A DNA stretch of 51,368 nt from an uncultured Prevotellaceae bacterium (GTDB lineage: Bacteria; Bacteroidota; Bacteroidia; Bacteroidales; Bacteroidaceae). The notes under the pieces were generated by a model. That model ran no database searches and was not told where the DNA came from. It saw only the letters and a list, made by a program, of their open reading frames with translations. The number at the start of each line of letters is the position of its first letter. Positions within the stretch are counted from its first letter, which is position 1. The DNA lies in the NCBI GenBank assembly GCA_900315455.1, contig OMZE01000028.1, forward strand, positions 1 to 51,368, written 5' to 3'. Made by a program: the position numbers and the translations under genes. This document shows, in pieces, positions 25,701 to 33,606 of this stretch.

Positions 25701-25949
25701 ATGAAGAAATTAGCATTTATGTTCGTAGCTATGGCAGCCCTGTCTTTCGCTGCTTGTACTGAGACCAAGGCTCCCGAGGCTCCCGTTGAGGAGGCTACTG
25801 AGGCTGTAGAGGCTGTTGCTGACAGCGCTGCTGAGGCTGTTGAGGCTGTTGCTGACAGTGCTGCTGCTGTTGTTGACAGCGCTGCTGCTGCTGCTGGCGA
25901 GGCTGTTGAGGCTGCTGCTGACGCTGCTGCTGACGCTGCTGCTAACTAA
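25701..25949 (+). CDS. Small Ala/Glu-rich repeat lipoprotein
   Basis: An 82-residue lipoprotein: signal MKKLAFMFVAMAALSFAAC with Cys19, then a mature part composed almost only of Ala, Glu, Val, Asp and Ser. The unit EAVEAVADSA is repeated and followed by AAVVDSAAAAAGEAVEAAAD-type variants, predicting one long amphipathic helix. The repeat is also visible in the DNA as GCTG-rich tandem units. It has its own promoter and terminator (25973-26007), so it is monocistronic and may be highly expressed. It may act as a structural membrane-to-wall spacer like Lpp, but that is a guess. Confidence 0.85.
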   Translation: MKKLAFMFVAMAALSFAACTETKAPEAPVEEATEAVEAVADSAAEAVEAVADSAAAVVDSAAAAAGEAVEAAADAAADAAAN

Positions 25950-25972
25950 GCATCGAACAAAATCAGAAAGAC

Positions 25973-26007
25973 ATCCGTCGAGTCGTGAGGCTCGGCGGAT
26001 TTTTTTG
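25973..26007 (+). terminator. Rho-independent terminator
   Basis: ATCCGTCGAG (25973-25982) pairs with CTCGGCGGAT (25991-26000) with one G-U pair, followed by a run of seven T. Confidence 0.88.
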
Positions 26008-26051
26008 TTTTCTCTAAAATAGGATTATTTCACCAGAAGAGGTGATGGGGC

Positions 26052-26783
26052 TTAGAGGCCCAGTTGAGCCTTAGCCGCCGGCAGTCCCTGCTGAGCCGCT
26101 TTTTGAAGCCACTGGATGGCTATCTCACGGTTGTACGACACTCCTGTTCCATCAAGATAGCACATGCCGAGACAATATTGTGCTTGTGGGTTTCCCATCT
26201 CGGCAGCCTTGGTAAAGAGTTCCACGGCCTTGGCATCGTCTTGAGCCAAATTGATTCCTACCTGATAGTTTTGCGCCATGGTCACCATTGCCTGTGTGTT
26301 TCCCAAATCAATGGCTTTCTGATAGAGCGCGTTGCTTTTTGCCACGTCTACATCCACACCAAAGCCAAAGGCATAGCACATGGCGAGATAGTAGCAGGCA
26401 TACGAATCGGTTTCAGCCTCTTCAGACAACCATTTCACTGCCCTGCCGAAGGCCTGTTCGGCCCTCGACTCATTCTTTGCTGTGCCATAGCCATACTTGC
26501 TGCAGAAACCAAGATAATAGAGTGCCATAGACTGGTCTTTCTCTGCTGCCAAGGCATAATACTCACACGCTTTTTCACGGTCTTTTTCCACCCCCAGCCC
26601 ATTGAAATAGCATCTTCCCAGATAATACTGCGAAGTGGAATGACCATTGGCTGCCATAGCCATCAGTTGCTGCACTTGCTGGTTGCTGACCAACCCCCAG
26701 TTGATGGAATCTTCCAATGTAGCCTGTGCATGGGAAGAGAGTGAAACTAAAGCAATGATAGCGGTAAATATCGTTTTTCTCAT
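26052..26783 (-). CDS. Secreted Sel1-like repeat protein
   Basis: A 243-residue protein with a signal peptide (MRKTIFTAIIALVSLSSHAQ) and about five Sel1-like tetratricopeptide repeats in tandem (YYLGRCYFNGLGVEKDREKA, YYLGFCSKYGYGTAKNESRA, YYLAMCYAFGFGVDVDVAKS, YCLGMCYLDGTGVSYNREIA). Such proteins are scaffolds for protein-protein contacts in the periplasm. The ATG at 26783 is chosen because it starts the signal peptide. No partner can be named. It lies downstream of the Wza-like gene and the terminator at 26803-26876, so it is probably a separate unit. Confidence 0.9.
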   Translation of the reverse strand: MRKTIFTAIIALVSLSSHAQATLEDSINWGLVSNQQVQQLMAMAANGHSTSQYYLGRCYFNGLGVEKDREKACEYYALAAEKDQSMALYYLGFCSKYGYGTAKNESRAEQAFGRAVKWLSEEAETDSYACYYLAMCYAFGFGVDVDVAKSNALYQKAIDLGNTQAMVTMAQNYQVGINLAQDDAKAVELFTKAAEMGNPQAQYCLGMCYLDGTGVSYNREIAIQWLQKAAQQGLPAAKAQLGL

Positions 26784-26802
26784 GGTCGTCCTCCTTAGTG
26801 AA

Positions 26803-26876
26803 AGAAAAAGCCTTATCACTATTGTTCTTGCCAAGGTTGATGTAACCTAGAGCATAGCATCAAAGGTGATAAGGCT
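26803..26876 (-). terminator. Long-loop hairpin terminator after the Wza-like gene
   Basis: AGCCTTATCAC (26809-26819) pairs with GTGATAAGGCT (26866-26876) around a 46-nt loop that itself contains short pairings. On the minus strand the stem is followed by TTTTTCTTTC. It stands 22 nt beyond the stop of the 26899-27699 gene. Confidence 0.65.
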
Positions 26877-26898
26877 ATTGTAAACAATTTGTATTCTC

Positions 26899-27699
26899 TT
26901 AATCTCTCAAGATATTGACGAGAAGCGAGGCAACAGAAGTGGATATACTGATAAACGAGAACCAGATAGAGGTTGACTGTCCGAGAGCGGAGTTCTTTGC
27001 CTTCGTAGCATTGGGCTCTACGTAAATGATATCGTTCTGCTGAACATAATAATAAGGTGAGTTAATGAAGTTGGCATCAGTCAGGTCGATTCTGTGCACC
27101 GACTTCTTGCCAGTGGCATCCTCACGTATCAGCATCACATTCTGACGTTTACCATAGAGGGTAAGGTCACCACCGCTGGCGAGAGCCTCGAGCACACTCA
27201 TCTTCTCTGTAGTGACAGGCACCACCTTCGGACTACTGAAATCGCCGAGAAGGGTGATACGGAAACTCGACATTCTGACGGTAACGACAGGGCGCTCTGT
27301 CTTGGCAAGATACGGAGCGATTTTCTCTTCTATCAAAGCCTCGCACTCACGCTTGGTGAGACCTTGCACATAAATTCTACCAACGATGGGGAAATTGATA
27401 TAGCCATCATTATCGACGAGGTAGCCTTGGAGCGAACCAGCACCATTCGACAGACCACCATCAGCCGACAAAGTCCTGGAAACCGTGAGGTTGAAAGGAT
27501 GCGACACTACGGGGTCGGAAGTATGTACGGTGATGGTAAGTTGATCTTTCGGCATAATCCTGGCATCGAACAGTCCCTGTGACGCAGAGAGGTCCAAGGA
27601 GTCGATATTCTGCATATACGGAACCTGCTTGCTCGTCTGGCAGCTATCCATAAAGACGATGGCCATCATCGCCAACAAAGGTAGTAGGAATTTCTTCAT
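26899..27699 (-). CDS. Wza-like polysaccharide export lipoprotein
   Basis: A 266-residue lipoprotein (signal MKKFLLPLLAMMAIVFMDSC, Cys20) with a Poly_export domain (about 45-145: RIMPKDQLTITVHTSDPVVS) and an SLBB domain (about 150-220: VTVRMSSFRITLLGDFSSP). The C-terminal end (SIWFSFISISTSVASLLVNIL) is a hydrophobic segment like the outer-membrane helix of Wza. It forms the periplasmic/outer membrane channel for capsule or exopolysaccharide. No Wzc, Wzx or Wzy gene is in the window, so it is isolated from its usual locus. Complete promoter at 27725-27755. Confidence 0.9.
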   Translation of the reverse strand: MKKFLLPLLAMMAIVFMDSCQTSKQVPYMQNIDSLDLSASQGLFDARIMPKDQLTITVHTSDPVVSHPFNLTVSRTLSADGGLSNGAGSLQGYLVDNDGYINFPIVGRIYVQGLTKRECEALIEEKIAPYLAKTERPVVTVRMSSFRITLLGDFSSPKVVPVTTEKMSVLEALASGGDLTLYGKRQNVMLIREDATGKKSVHRIDLTDANFINSPYYYVQQNDIIYVEPNATKAKNSALGQSTSIWFSFISISTSVASLLVNILRD

Positions 27700-27724
27700 T
27701 TTCTGATTACTATTAAAATTTTTG

Positions 27725-27755
27725 CAAAATTACTGTTTTTTTTGTAACTGACAAA
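27725..27755 (-). promoter_or_regulatory. Promoter of the Wza-like gene
   Basis: On the minus strand TTTG (27752-27755), 19 nt, TAATTTTG (27725-27732); the ATG is 26 nt further. Confidence 0.72.
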
Positions 27756-27855
27756 TTATTTTATTGAAAGTTTGTCGGTAGATTCCAAAAAAGCATTGCT
27801 TTATCTTATCTCACCCAGACCCTCAGGCAAGTGAGGAAGACGATGAAATACATAC

Positions 27856-27888
27856 AAAAAAAGTTGAGACGGTTGTGCCGTCTCAACT
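27856..27888 (-). terminator. Terminator downstream of uxaC
   Basis: AGTTGAGACGG (27862-27872) pairs perfectly with CCGTCTCAACT (27878-27888) with a five-base loop, and is followed on the minus strand by a T-run (27856-27862). It is about 110 nt after the uxaC stop. Confidence 0.88.
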
Positions 27889-27926
27889 ATATTTTATCAA
27901 ATCTGATGTAGGAGCCTCACCCCCGA

Positions 27927-27948
27927 CCCCTCTCCCAGAGGAGAGGGG
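27927..27948. repeat. Short palindromic repeat-like element
   Basis: CCCCTCTC (27927-27934) and GAGAGGGG (27941-27948) form an 8-bp dyad in a C/G-rich patch inside the 295-bp gap before uxaC. It resembles small interspersed palindromes of Bacteroidales genomes. Only this copy is clear in the window. Confidence 0.4.
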
Positions 27949-27995
27949 AGTGGTTACCTTTAGCCTCTGTTATGCCTTGGCCCCACCGACCGTGA

Positions 27996-29399
27996 TTAGT
28001 AGAATTTGAAGTAATTCTTGGCGTTATAGTAACTGATGTCCTTCACCATTCTCGCAAGTGATTCCATATCGTCGGGCAGCAATCCATTTTCCACGTCGTT
28101 TCCGAGGAGATTGCACAACAGACGACGGAAATACTCATGCCTTGGGTAAGAAAGGAACGAACGCGAGTCGGTGAGCATGCCCACGAAACGGCTCAGCAAC
28201 CCGAGAACGGAGAGTGCATTCATCTGCCGTGTCATTCCGTCGAGTTGGTCGTTGAACCACCATCCCGACCCGAATTGGATTTTCCCCGGACAAGAGCCAT
28301 CCTGGAAATTGCCGAGCATGGTAGCAATCACCTCGTTGGCGCAAGGATTGAGCGTGTAGAGGATGGTGCGGGTGAGTTTGCCTTTTGCGTTCAGATGGTT
28401 GAGGAAATGGCTCATGGCTCTTGCCGTGTTGAATTCGCCAATGGAATCGAAACCGGTATCTGGTCCCAGTTTGTCGTACATCAGACTATTGTTGTCGCGG
28501 ATGGCACCATAATGATATTGCTGTGTCCAGTTGCTGTCATAATCCATCTCTGCCATCAGCGTGAGGAAACAGTGCTTGAACTGTCTTACCTCGGTATCAA
28601 TGAGTTGCTGACCACGCATGGCTTTCTCGAAAATAATCTCAATCTGACTGTCGGTATAAGGCTCGTCGTAGAATTCCTCGATACCATGGTCGCTCAGCCG
28701 ACAGCCATTCTCATGGAAGAAGTCGTGCCGGCGCTGCAAGGCGTCCACCATGTCCTTGAAAGTCTTGATCTCGATATCTGCCACTTCTCCCAGTTGTTTC
28801 ACATAAGCAGCGAAATCGGGCTTTTCCACATTCATGGCTTTATCGGGTCTCCATGCCGGTATCATCTTCACCTCAAAGCCGCTTTCCCTTGTCTGCTTGT
28901 GATATCTGAGGTCGTCGACAGGGTCGTCGGTAGTACACACGCACTCCACGTTGTATCTTCTCATCAGTCCTCTTGCAGAAAACTCGGGAAGTTTGAGTTT
29001 CTCGTTGCACTCATCGAATATCTCACGTGCTGTCTTGGGACTGAGGAGTTTTTCTATGCCGAAAGCGGTCTTCAACTCAAGGTGTGTCCAGTGATAAAGT
29101 GGGTTGCGGAACGTATAAGGCACTGTTTCGGCCCATTTCTCAAACTTCTCCCAGTCGGTGGTGTCCTTTCCTGTACAGAATCTCTCATCCACTCCGTTGG
29201 TGCGCATGGCCCTCCACTTGTAGTGGTCGCCACCCAACCAGAGTTCGGTAATGCTGCTGAACTTATGGTCATTGGCCACCATCTCCGGGATCAGGTGACA
29301 ATGATAGTCGATAATAGGCATTTTGGCAGCATGATTGTGATAAAGATCCTGTGCAGTTTTGGTTTGCAGCAGGAAGTTGTCGTCCATGAATTTTTTCAT
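27996..29399 (-). CDS. uxaC: Glucuronate isomerase
   Basis: A 467-residue amidohydrolase-superfamily enzyme that interconverts D-glucuronate and D-fructuronate (also galacturonate and tagaturonate). The start shows MPIIDYHCHLIPEMV with the metal-binding HxH, then WLGGDHYKWRAMRTNGVDE, a strong UxaC signature, and SLEDPVDDLRYH-like (CTTDDPVDDLRYH) and LTDSRSFLSYPRHEYFRR near the end. Length is normal. No uxuA/uxuB neighbours; the isomerase is solitary, divergently placed from ansA with interleaved promoters. Function assignment is secure, the inducer is unknown. Confidence 0.96.
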   Translation of the reverse strand: MKKFMDDNFLLQTKTAQDLYHNHAAKMPIIDYHCHLIPEMVANDHKFSSITELWLGGDHYKWRAMRTNGVDERFCTGKDTTDWEKFEKWAETVPYTFRNPLYHWTHLELKTAFGIEKLLSPKTAREIFDECNEKLKLPEFSARGLMRRYNVECVCTTDDPVDDLRYHKQTRESGFEVKMIPAWRPDKAMNVEKPDFAAYVKQLGEVADIEIKTFKDMVDALQRRHDFFHENGCRLSDHGIEEFYDEPYTDSQIEIIFEKAMRGQQLIDTEVRQFKHCFLTLMAEMDYDSNWTQQYHYGAIRDNNSLMYDKLGPDTGFDSIGEFNTARAMSHFLNHLNAKGKLTRTILYTLNPCANEVIATMLGNFQDGSCPGKIQFGSGWWFNDQLDGMTRQMNALSVLGLLSRFVGMLTDSRSFLSYPRHEYFRRLLCNLLGNDVENGLLPDDMESLARMVKDISYYNAKNYFKFY

Positions 29400-29491
29400 A
29401 TGAATGTATGTTTTAGTTAAATGTTTTAAGGCTGTCAGGATTAGCCGTCGGCAAGAACATCATGTTGTCATGCCTGAAGCGAAAAACCTTG

Positions 29492-29525
29492 CAAATATAA
29501 TGAAATAATTTTGTATAAAGACAAA
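29492..29525 (-). promoter_or_regulatory. Promoter of uxaC
   Basis: On the minus strand TATATTTG (29492-29499) with TTTG (29522-29525) 22 nt upstream, slightly long spacing. It interleaves with the ansA promoter on the other strand. Confidence 0.5.
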
Positions 29526-29540
29526 AATAAATTATATTTG
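29510..29540 (+). promoter_or_regulatory. Promoter of ansA
   Basis: TTTG (29510-29513), 19 nt, TATATTTG (29533-29540); the ATG at 29561 lies about 20 nt after it. Confidence 0.72.
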
Positions 29541-29560
29541 CAGAGAAAAATACGCAAACG

Positions 29561-30637
29561 ATGTCGTACATGAAAGACAAGACCTCTCCGCCATCCATAC
29601 GTAGCCTTACAGGCAAAGTGCTGCTCCTCTACACGGGTGGCACGATAGGGATGGGCTGCAATCCGACAACCCGAGCCTTGGAGCCATTGGACTTTGAGCA
29701 TCTCTCGAGCAACATGCCCGAGTTCAAGTATCTTGACACAAGCATCGACACCTATCATTTCAATCCCCCTGTCGACTCCAGTGACATGACTCCAGAACTA
29801 TGGGCCGAACTCGTTGGCATCATTTCCTCACATTACTCCGAATATGATGGATTCGTGGTGCTCCATGGCACCGATACGATGGCATTCACAGCCTCAGCCC
29901 TTTCCTTCATGCTCGAGAACCTGACGAAACCCGTCATTCTTACGGGTAGCCAACTGCCTATTGGACAGTTGCGCACCGACGGCAAGGAGAATTTGATTAC
30001 AAGCATAGAACTGGCCTCTGCCCATCATCCCGACGGCCGTGCCATTGTCCCGGAGGTATGCATCTATTTCAGTGGCCACCTGCTTCGAGGCAACCGTGCG
30101 ACGAAACAAAGCGCCGACGGATTCAATGCCTTTGCCACCTTCAACTACCCTGTGTTGTGCAACGCGGGCGTAGAATTCGTATATGCCAGCAGACACCACA
30201 TCCTGTCGCCCGACTACAGCCGTCCGATGATTCCTCACACCAAGATGGACACCAACGTCATCGTTCTATCGCTGTTTCCTGGCATCCAGGAATGTTTCCT
30301 TCGCCACGTGTTCGAAGCCCCTGAACTGCGTTCGGTGGTGATGCGTACCTTTGGCAGCGGCAACGCCCCACAAAAGCCATGGCTCATCCGCTTGCTGAAA
30401 GAAGCGAGCGACCGTGGCGTTACCATAGTGAATATCAGTCAGTGTATCTCGGGATGTGTGGAGATGGACCGTTATGACACAGGTTTTCAGTTGAAGAACG
30501 CAGGGGTAATCAGTGGGCACGACAGCACCGTGGAGAGCGCTGTCACCAAACTGATGTACCTTCAGGCACGCTATTCCGACCCCCACATCATCCGTAGGCT
30601 GATGAACCAGTCGCTTTGCGGTGAAATCAGCGTATGA
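29561..30637 (+). CDS. ansA: Type I (cytosolic) L-asparaginase
   Basis: A 358-residue asparaginase that hydrolyses L-asparagine to aspartate and ammonia. The first catalytic Thr motif is LLLYTGGTIGMG (about residues 23-34), and the second is VVLHGTDTMAFTASALSFML (with Thr-Asp). The absence of a signal peptide and the length are typical for AnsA/type I rather than the periplasmic type II enzyme. An ATG three codons in is an alternative start. Rubrerythrin follows after 27 nt, so the two may share a transcript. Confidence 0.95.
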   Translation: MSYMKDKTSPPSIRSLTGKVLLLYTGGTIGMGCNPTTRALEPLDFEHLSSNMPEFKYLDTSIDTYHFNPPVDSSDMTPELWAELVGIISSHYSEYDGFVVLHGTDTMAFTASALSFMLENLTKPVILTGSQLPIGQLRTDGKENLITSIELASAHHPDGRAIVPEVCIYFSGHLLRGNRATKQSADGFNAFATFNYPVLCNAGVEFVYASRHHILSPDYSRPMIPHTKMDTNVIVLSLFPGIQECFLRHVFEAPELRSVVMRTFGSGNAPQKPWLIRLLKEASDRGVTIVNISQCISGCVEMDRYDTGFQLKNAGVISGHDSTVESAVTKLMYLQARYSDPHIIRRLMNQSLCGEISV

Positions 30638-30664
30638 ACATTCACATTTTTAACTATATACAAC

Positions 30665-31207
30665 ATGAAATCATTAAAAGGAACAAAAACAGAGAAGAAC
30701 CTGCAAGAGGCATTTGCAGGTGAGAGTCAGGCACGCAACAAGTACAGTTATTGGGCATCAAAAGCCAAGAAAGACGGCTATCAGCAAATAGCCGCCATCT
30801 TTGAGGAGACGGCCAACAACGAGAAGGAGCATGCCAAGATGTGGTTCAAGTTGCTTGAAGGAGGCAGCATCCGCGACACCACAGAGAACCTGAAAGCCGC
30901 TGCCGCCGGTGAGAATTTTGAGTGGACCGACATGTACGACCGCATGGCCCGCGAAGCAGAAGAGGAAGGATTCACCGACATCGCTTCCAAATTCCGTGCT
31001 GTGGCAGCCATCGAGAAGCACCATGAGGAGCGCTACCTGAAATTGCTCAAGAACATTGAAGACAAGGTGGTCTTCTCACGCGATGGCGATTGCATCTGGC
31101 AGTGCCGCAACTGTGGCCATATCGTGGTGGGCAAGGATGCTCCTGAGATTTGTCCTGTTTGCGACCATCCCCAGAGTTACTTCGAACTTCGTGCAGAGAA
31201 CTATTGA
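30665..31207 (+). CDS. rbr: Rubrerythrin
   Basis: A 180-residue non-haem di-iron peroxidase that reduces hydrogen peroxide in anaerobes. The four-helix domain carries the Glu and His iron ligands ([62 protein letters not shown]); the C-terminal rubredoxin-like domain has CRNCG (C-x2-C) and CPVCDH (C-x2-C). All ligands appear intact. It fits an obligate anaerobe. It lies 27 nt after ansA and is followed by the terminator at 31233-31270. Confidence 0.96.
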   Translation: MKSLKGTKTEKNLQEAFAGESQARNKYSYWASKAKKDGYQQIAAIFEETANNEKEHAKMWFKLLEGGSIRDTTENLKAAAAGENFEWTDMYDRMAREAEEEGFTDIASKFRAVAAIEKHHEERYLKLLKNIEDKVVFSRDGDCIWQCRNCGHIVVGKDAPEICPVCDHPQSYFELRAENY

Positions 31208-31232
31208 TTTGCAGGTCTCCGAAAACCCTAAA

Positions 31233-31270
31233 AGTCCCCAAAGGCTTAGTGTCTTTGGGGACTCTTTATT
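31233..31270. terminator. Terminator between convergent genes
   Basis: AGTCCCCAAAG (31233-31243) pairs perfectly with CTTTGGGGACT (31253-31263), followed by CTTTATTATATTT. It ends the ansA-rbr unit and faces the convergent CotH-like gene. Confidence 0.82.
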
Positions 31271-31280
31271 ATATTTCATC

Positions 31281-33551
31281 TCATCTCACTACAACCTTGA
31301 CGGTATGTCCGTTGGCATATTTCACGATATTGACGCCTTTTGTCATCTTGTCCACTCTCACCCCGTTTGTCTTGTAGATGCCTATGATTGGCGTCGACGT
31401 CGGCAGAATAGCGATATCGTCAGCAAAATCGTCATCACCAAGTCCGATGAAGGGGTTGGCTTCAGAATCATCTTCGTCGAGAACGAGGTATGCCCGATGA
31501 GCCCCCATCTTTATCAAGCCATTTTCTCTCACCGGATAAAAAGCAGTGACACCGTTATGGTTCTGCAAGACATAACTGCCCTGCGGGGCGAATGTCTCAG
31601 CCATACATCCATGGAGGCAATGGTTCACCAGATAATCGTCAGACATCTCTTCTGGCTCTTCGGTCGTCCCTACGAGCAGGTAGTCGCCCGTGGCGCCCCT
31701 CACCAGATAGGGTTTGTTGGCTTCTGGATGTTCCACTTGTCGCTTCAAGAGTTGTCCCTTCTTGTCTCTTCCGATGACATCATACAACACCAGTTCCTCC
31801 GGTACATCAAAGGCAAACGGCACACAGACCGTTGACCATCCCGATGAGGTGATGGAAAGGGTGTATGAAACGAGAACAGGCGTAAACGAGTAATTCATCC
31901 AAATATCCACGTATTGGAGTCTTTTCTGCATCCAAGGCTTGATACGGCTGAGACTGTCCTTGCACCCCACCTGCACATAGGGGCGAACCCCTTTCACCTG
32001 ATTCTTTGCTTTCCAGATGCGATATTGTGCAGCCACGCAATCCCCGGCATGGTATGTCACCGTATCGCTATACTTTTCCAAGTTCTTGTATTTTGAATAG
32101 TTGTATTCAACGAGAGTCCACTGGCTGTTGGGAATGGTCTCTTTCAGGCAAGGACTTTGAGGCCATTTTGTCCACTCCTTACGGTAGTTGTCCTCTCCTA
32201 CAGCATAATACCACGACTCAAACATCGACTCCACAGTTTCTGCATTCAATATCCCATTGTCACGAAGAAAAGCATATCGCTCGCGGATGTCATTCTTGAA
32301 GTATTTTTCCACCCATTTCAAAGGGCCAAAGTTGGTATAGTTCCAATTGGCCATCGGATAGATGTAATAATACTGTGGCTCAAAGATGATGAAGTTGACT
32401 GGGAAATAGCCAAACGTACTATCCAGGTCGTATGGGGCGACAAACCATTTCTTACCATCATAGGTGAACCATTGATAGTTTTTCTGGGTTCCATCGAAAT
32501 TGTTGGAAACGATATTGTGTATGATGTAATCGATGATGCTGACGACATCAAACCTTTCCTCTATGGCTGCCCTGATGGCAGCAGTTCCCGATTTATTGTC
32601 GACCAGCGACTGTATTTCACTGTTGTAGCGGCTCAGGTCCTGGATATAGTGTTTCACCTTTGCGGTATGCTTCTTATACTCTTTTATCTTTTTCGAATCA
32701 GTATCGAGGTCGTAATATGCCGAACTTTCATCCATAAGTTCTTCAGGATCGTCGCCATCATAAATCTCTCCATTCATCGTGTAGAGGTTCTTCGGATTAC
32801 GCACCTCAATTTTGGTCCAATTGACATTTCCATCAAAGAGTGTGGCATTGTTCATCAGTGTACCGTCAAGATGGATGTGTTCGGGCGTGTTCTTCTTCAT
32901 GTTCATGTTTTTCCGGTGTTTCTTGAGTTGCCAACTAAACACCCCATAGAACTTGTCATTGAGGAAGACCACACATGGGAAGGCGTCGGGATGGCACAAT
33001 GCCCTCTCATCGGGGTCATCTATGTTTTCGGCCCTCTCCCATATCCGCCCATGCTCACCCCTGTCTTTGGTGATTTGGTCGTATAACTGATAGCCCACTA
33101 TCCCCGTTCCACGAAAAAAGTCCAAATAGAAAGCCTTGAAATGGAAGCCGTCTTGCTCCACCCAGTCGCCAATCTGGATATCAGGGGTAACATCTCCCAC
33201 CCAGTTGTCTTCGCAGAAATCCACTTTGAAGTTTCGCTTCTCCCATTGTATGGAACTCTGTCCCTGAACAGCCACCAATGCTTTTTTCAAAAAATAGTTC
33301 CCATTACCATCATAGACTTCCATGGTGGACTTCCTGACGGTGGTATGGAGAACAGGGAAAGAACTGAACCCCTTGAAGTTCAGGTATGCACATGTGGGCA
33401 AGGGGATGTTGATGAATGTGCTGTCGCTCCAGTCAACACACTTCGATTTTTCATACCCGAGACTGGCAAGGGTCTGACTGAAGGTTTGGGCTGACACCAA
33501 CGAGGAGCCCATGCAAAGGACCATGAGCAACAAGCAAACCTTTCTACTCAT
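31281..33551 (-). CDS. Secreted CotH-kinase-like protein with T9SS-like C-terminus
   Basis: A 756-residue protein with a signal peptide (SRKVCLLLMVLCMGSSLVSAQ). The CotH-type domain spans about 60-450: QGQSSIQWEKRNFKVDF (Arg/Lys loop), then IDYIIHNIVSNNFDGTQKNYQ and the metal motif PYDLDSTFGY. CotH proteins are atypical kinases; in spores they phosphorylate coat proteins, in Bacteroidetes the role is unclear. The last 35 residues (IIGIYKTNGVRVDK then KGVNIVKYANGHTVKVVVR) resemble a type IX secretion C-terminal signal. Start at 33551 begins the signal peptide. Its T9SS dependence matches the porW/porX genes in this window but is inference. Confidence 0.85.
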   Translation of the reverse strand: MSRKVCLLLMVLCMGSSLVSAQTFSQTLASLGYEKSKCVDWSDSTFINIPLPTCAYLNFKGFSSFPVLHTTVRKSTMEVYDGNGNYFLKKALVAVQGQSSIQWEKRNFKVDFCEDNWVGDVTPDIQIGDWVEQDGFHFKAFYLDFFRGTGIVGYQLYDQITKDRGEHGRIWERAENIDDPDERALCHPDAFPCVVFLNDKFYGVFSWQLKKHRKNMNMKKNTPEHIHLDGTLMNNATLFDGNVNWTKIEVRNPKNLYTMNGEIYDGDDPEELMDESSAYYDLDTDSKKIKEYKKHTAKVKHYIQDLSRYNSEIQSLVDNKSGTAAIRAAIEERFDVVSIIDYIIHNIVSNNFDGTQKNYQWFTYDGKKWFVAPYDLDSTFGYFPVNFIIFEPQYYYIYPMANWNYTNFGPLKWVEKYFKNDIRERYAFLRDNGILNAETVESMFESWYYAVGEDNYRKEWTKWPQSPCLKETIPNSQWTLVEYNYSKYKNLEKYSDTVTYHAGDCVAAQYRIWKAKNQVKGVRPYVQVGCKDSLSRIKPWMQKRLQYVDIWMNYSFTPVLVSYTLSITSSGWSTVCVPFAFDVPEELVLYDVIGRDKKGQLLKRQVEHPEANKPYLVRGATGDYLLVGTTEEPEEMSDDYLVNHCLHGCMAETFAPQGSYVLQNHNGVTAFYPVRENGLIKMGAHRAYLVLDEDDSEANPFIGLGDDDFADDIAILPTSTPIIGIYKTNGVRVDKMTKGVNIVKYANGHTVKVVVR

Positions 33552-33606
33552 TGTTGTTTCGCTCCTTTCCATACCCACAAGTTTTTGAAGTAATCTGCCG
33601 GATGAT

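Noticed and set aside
25800-25946. Possible CRISPR or tandem-repeat array
   Set aside because: The periodic GCTG-rich units are codons of the Ala/Glu-rich lipoprotein and have no spacer structure.
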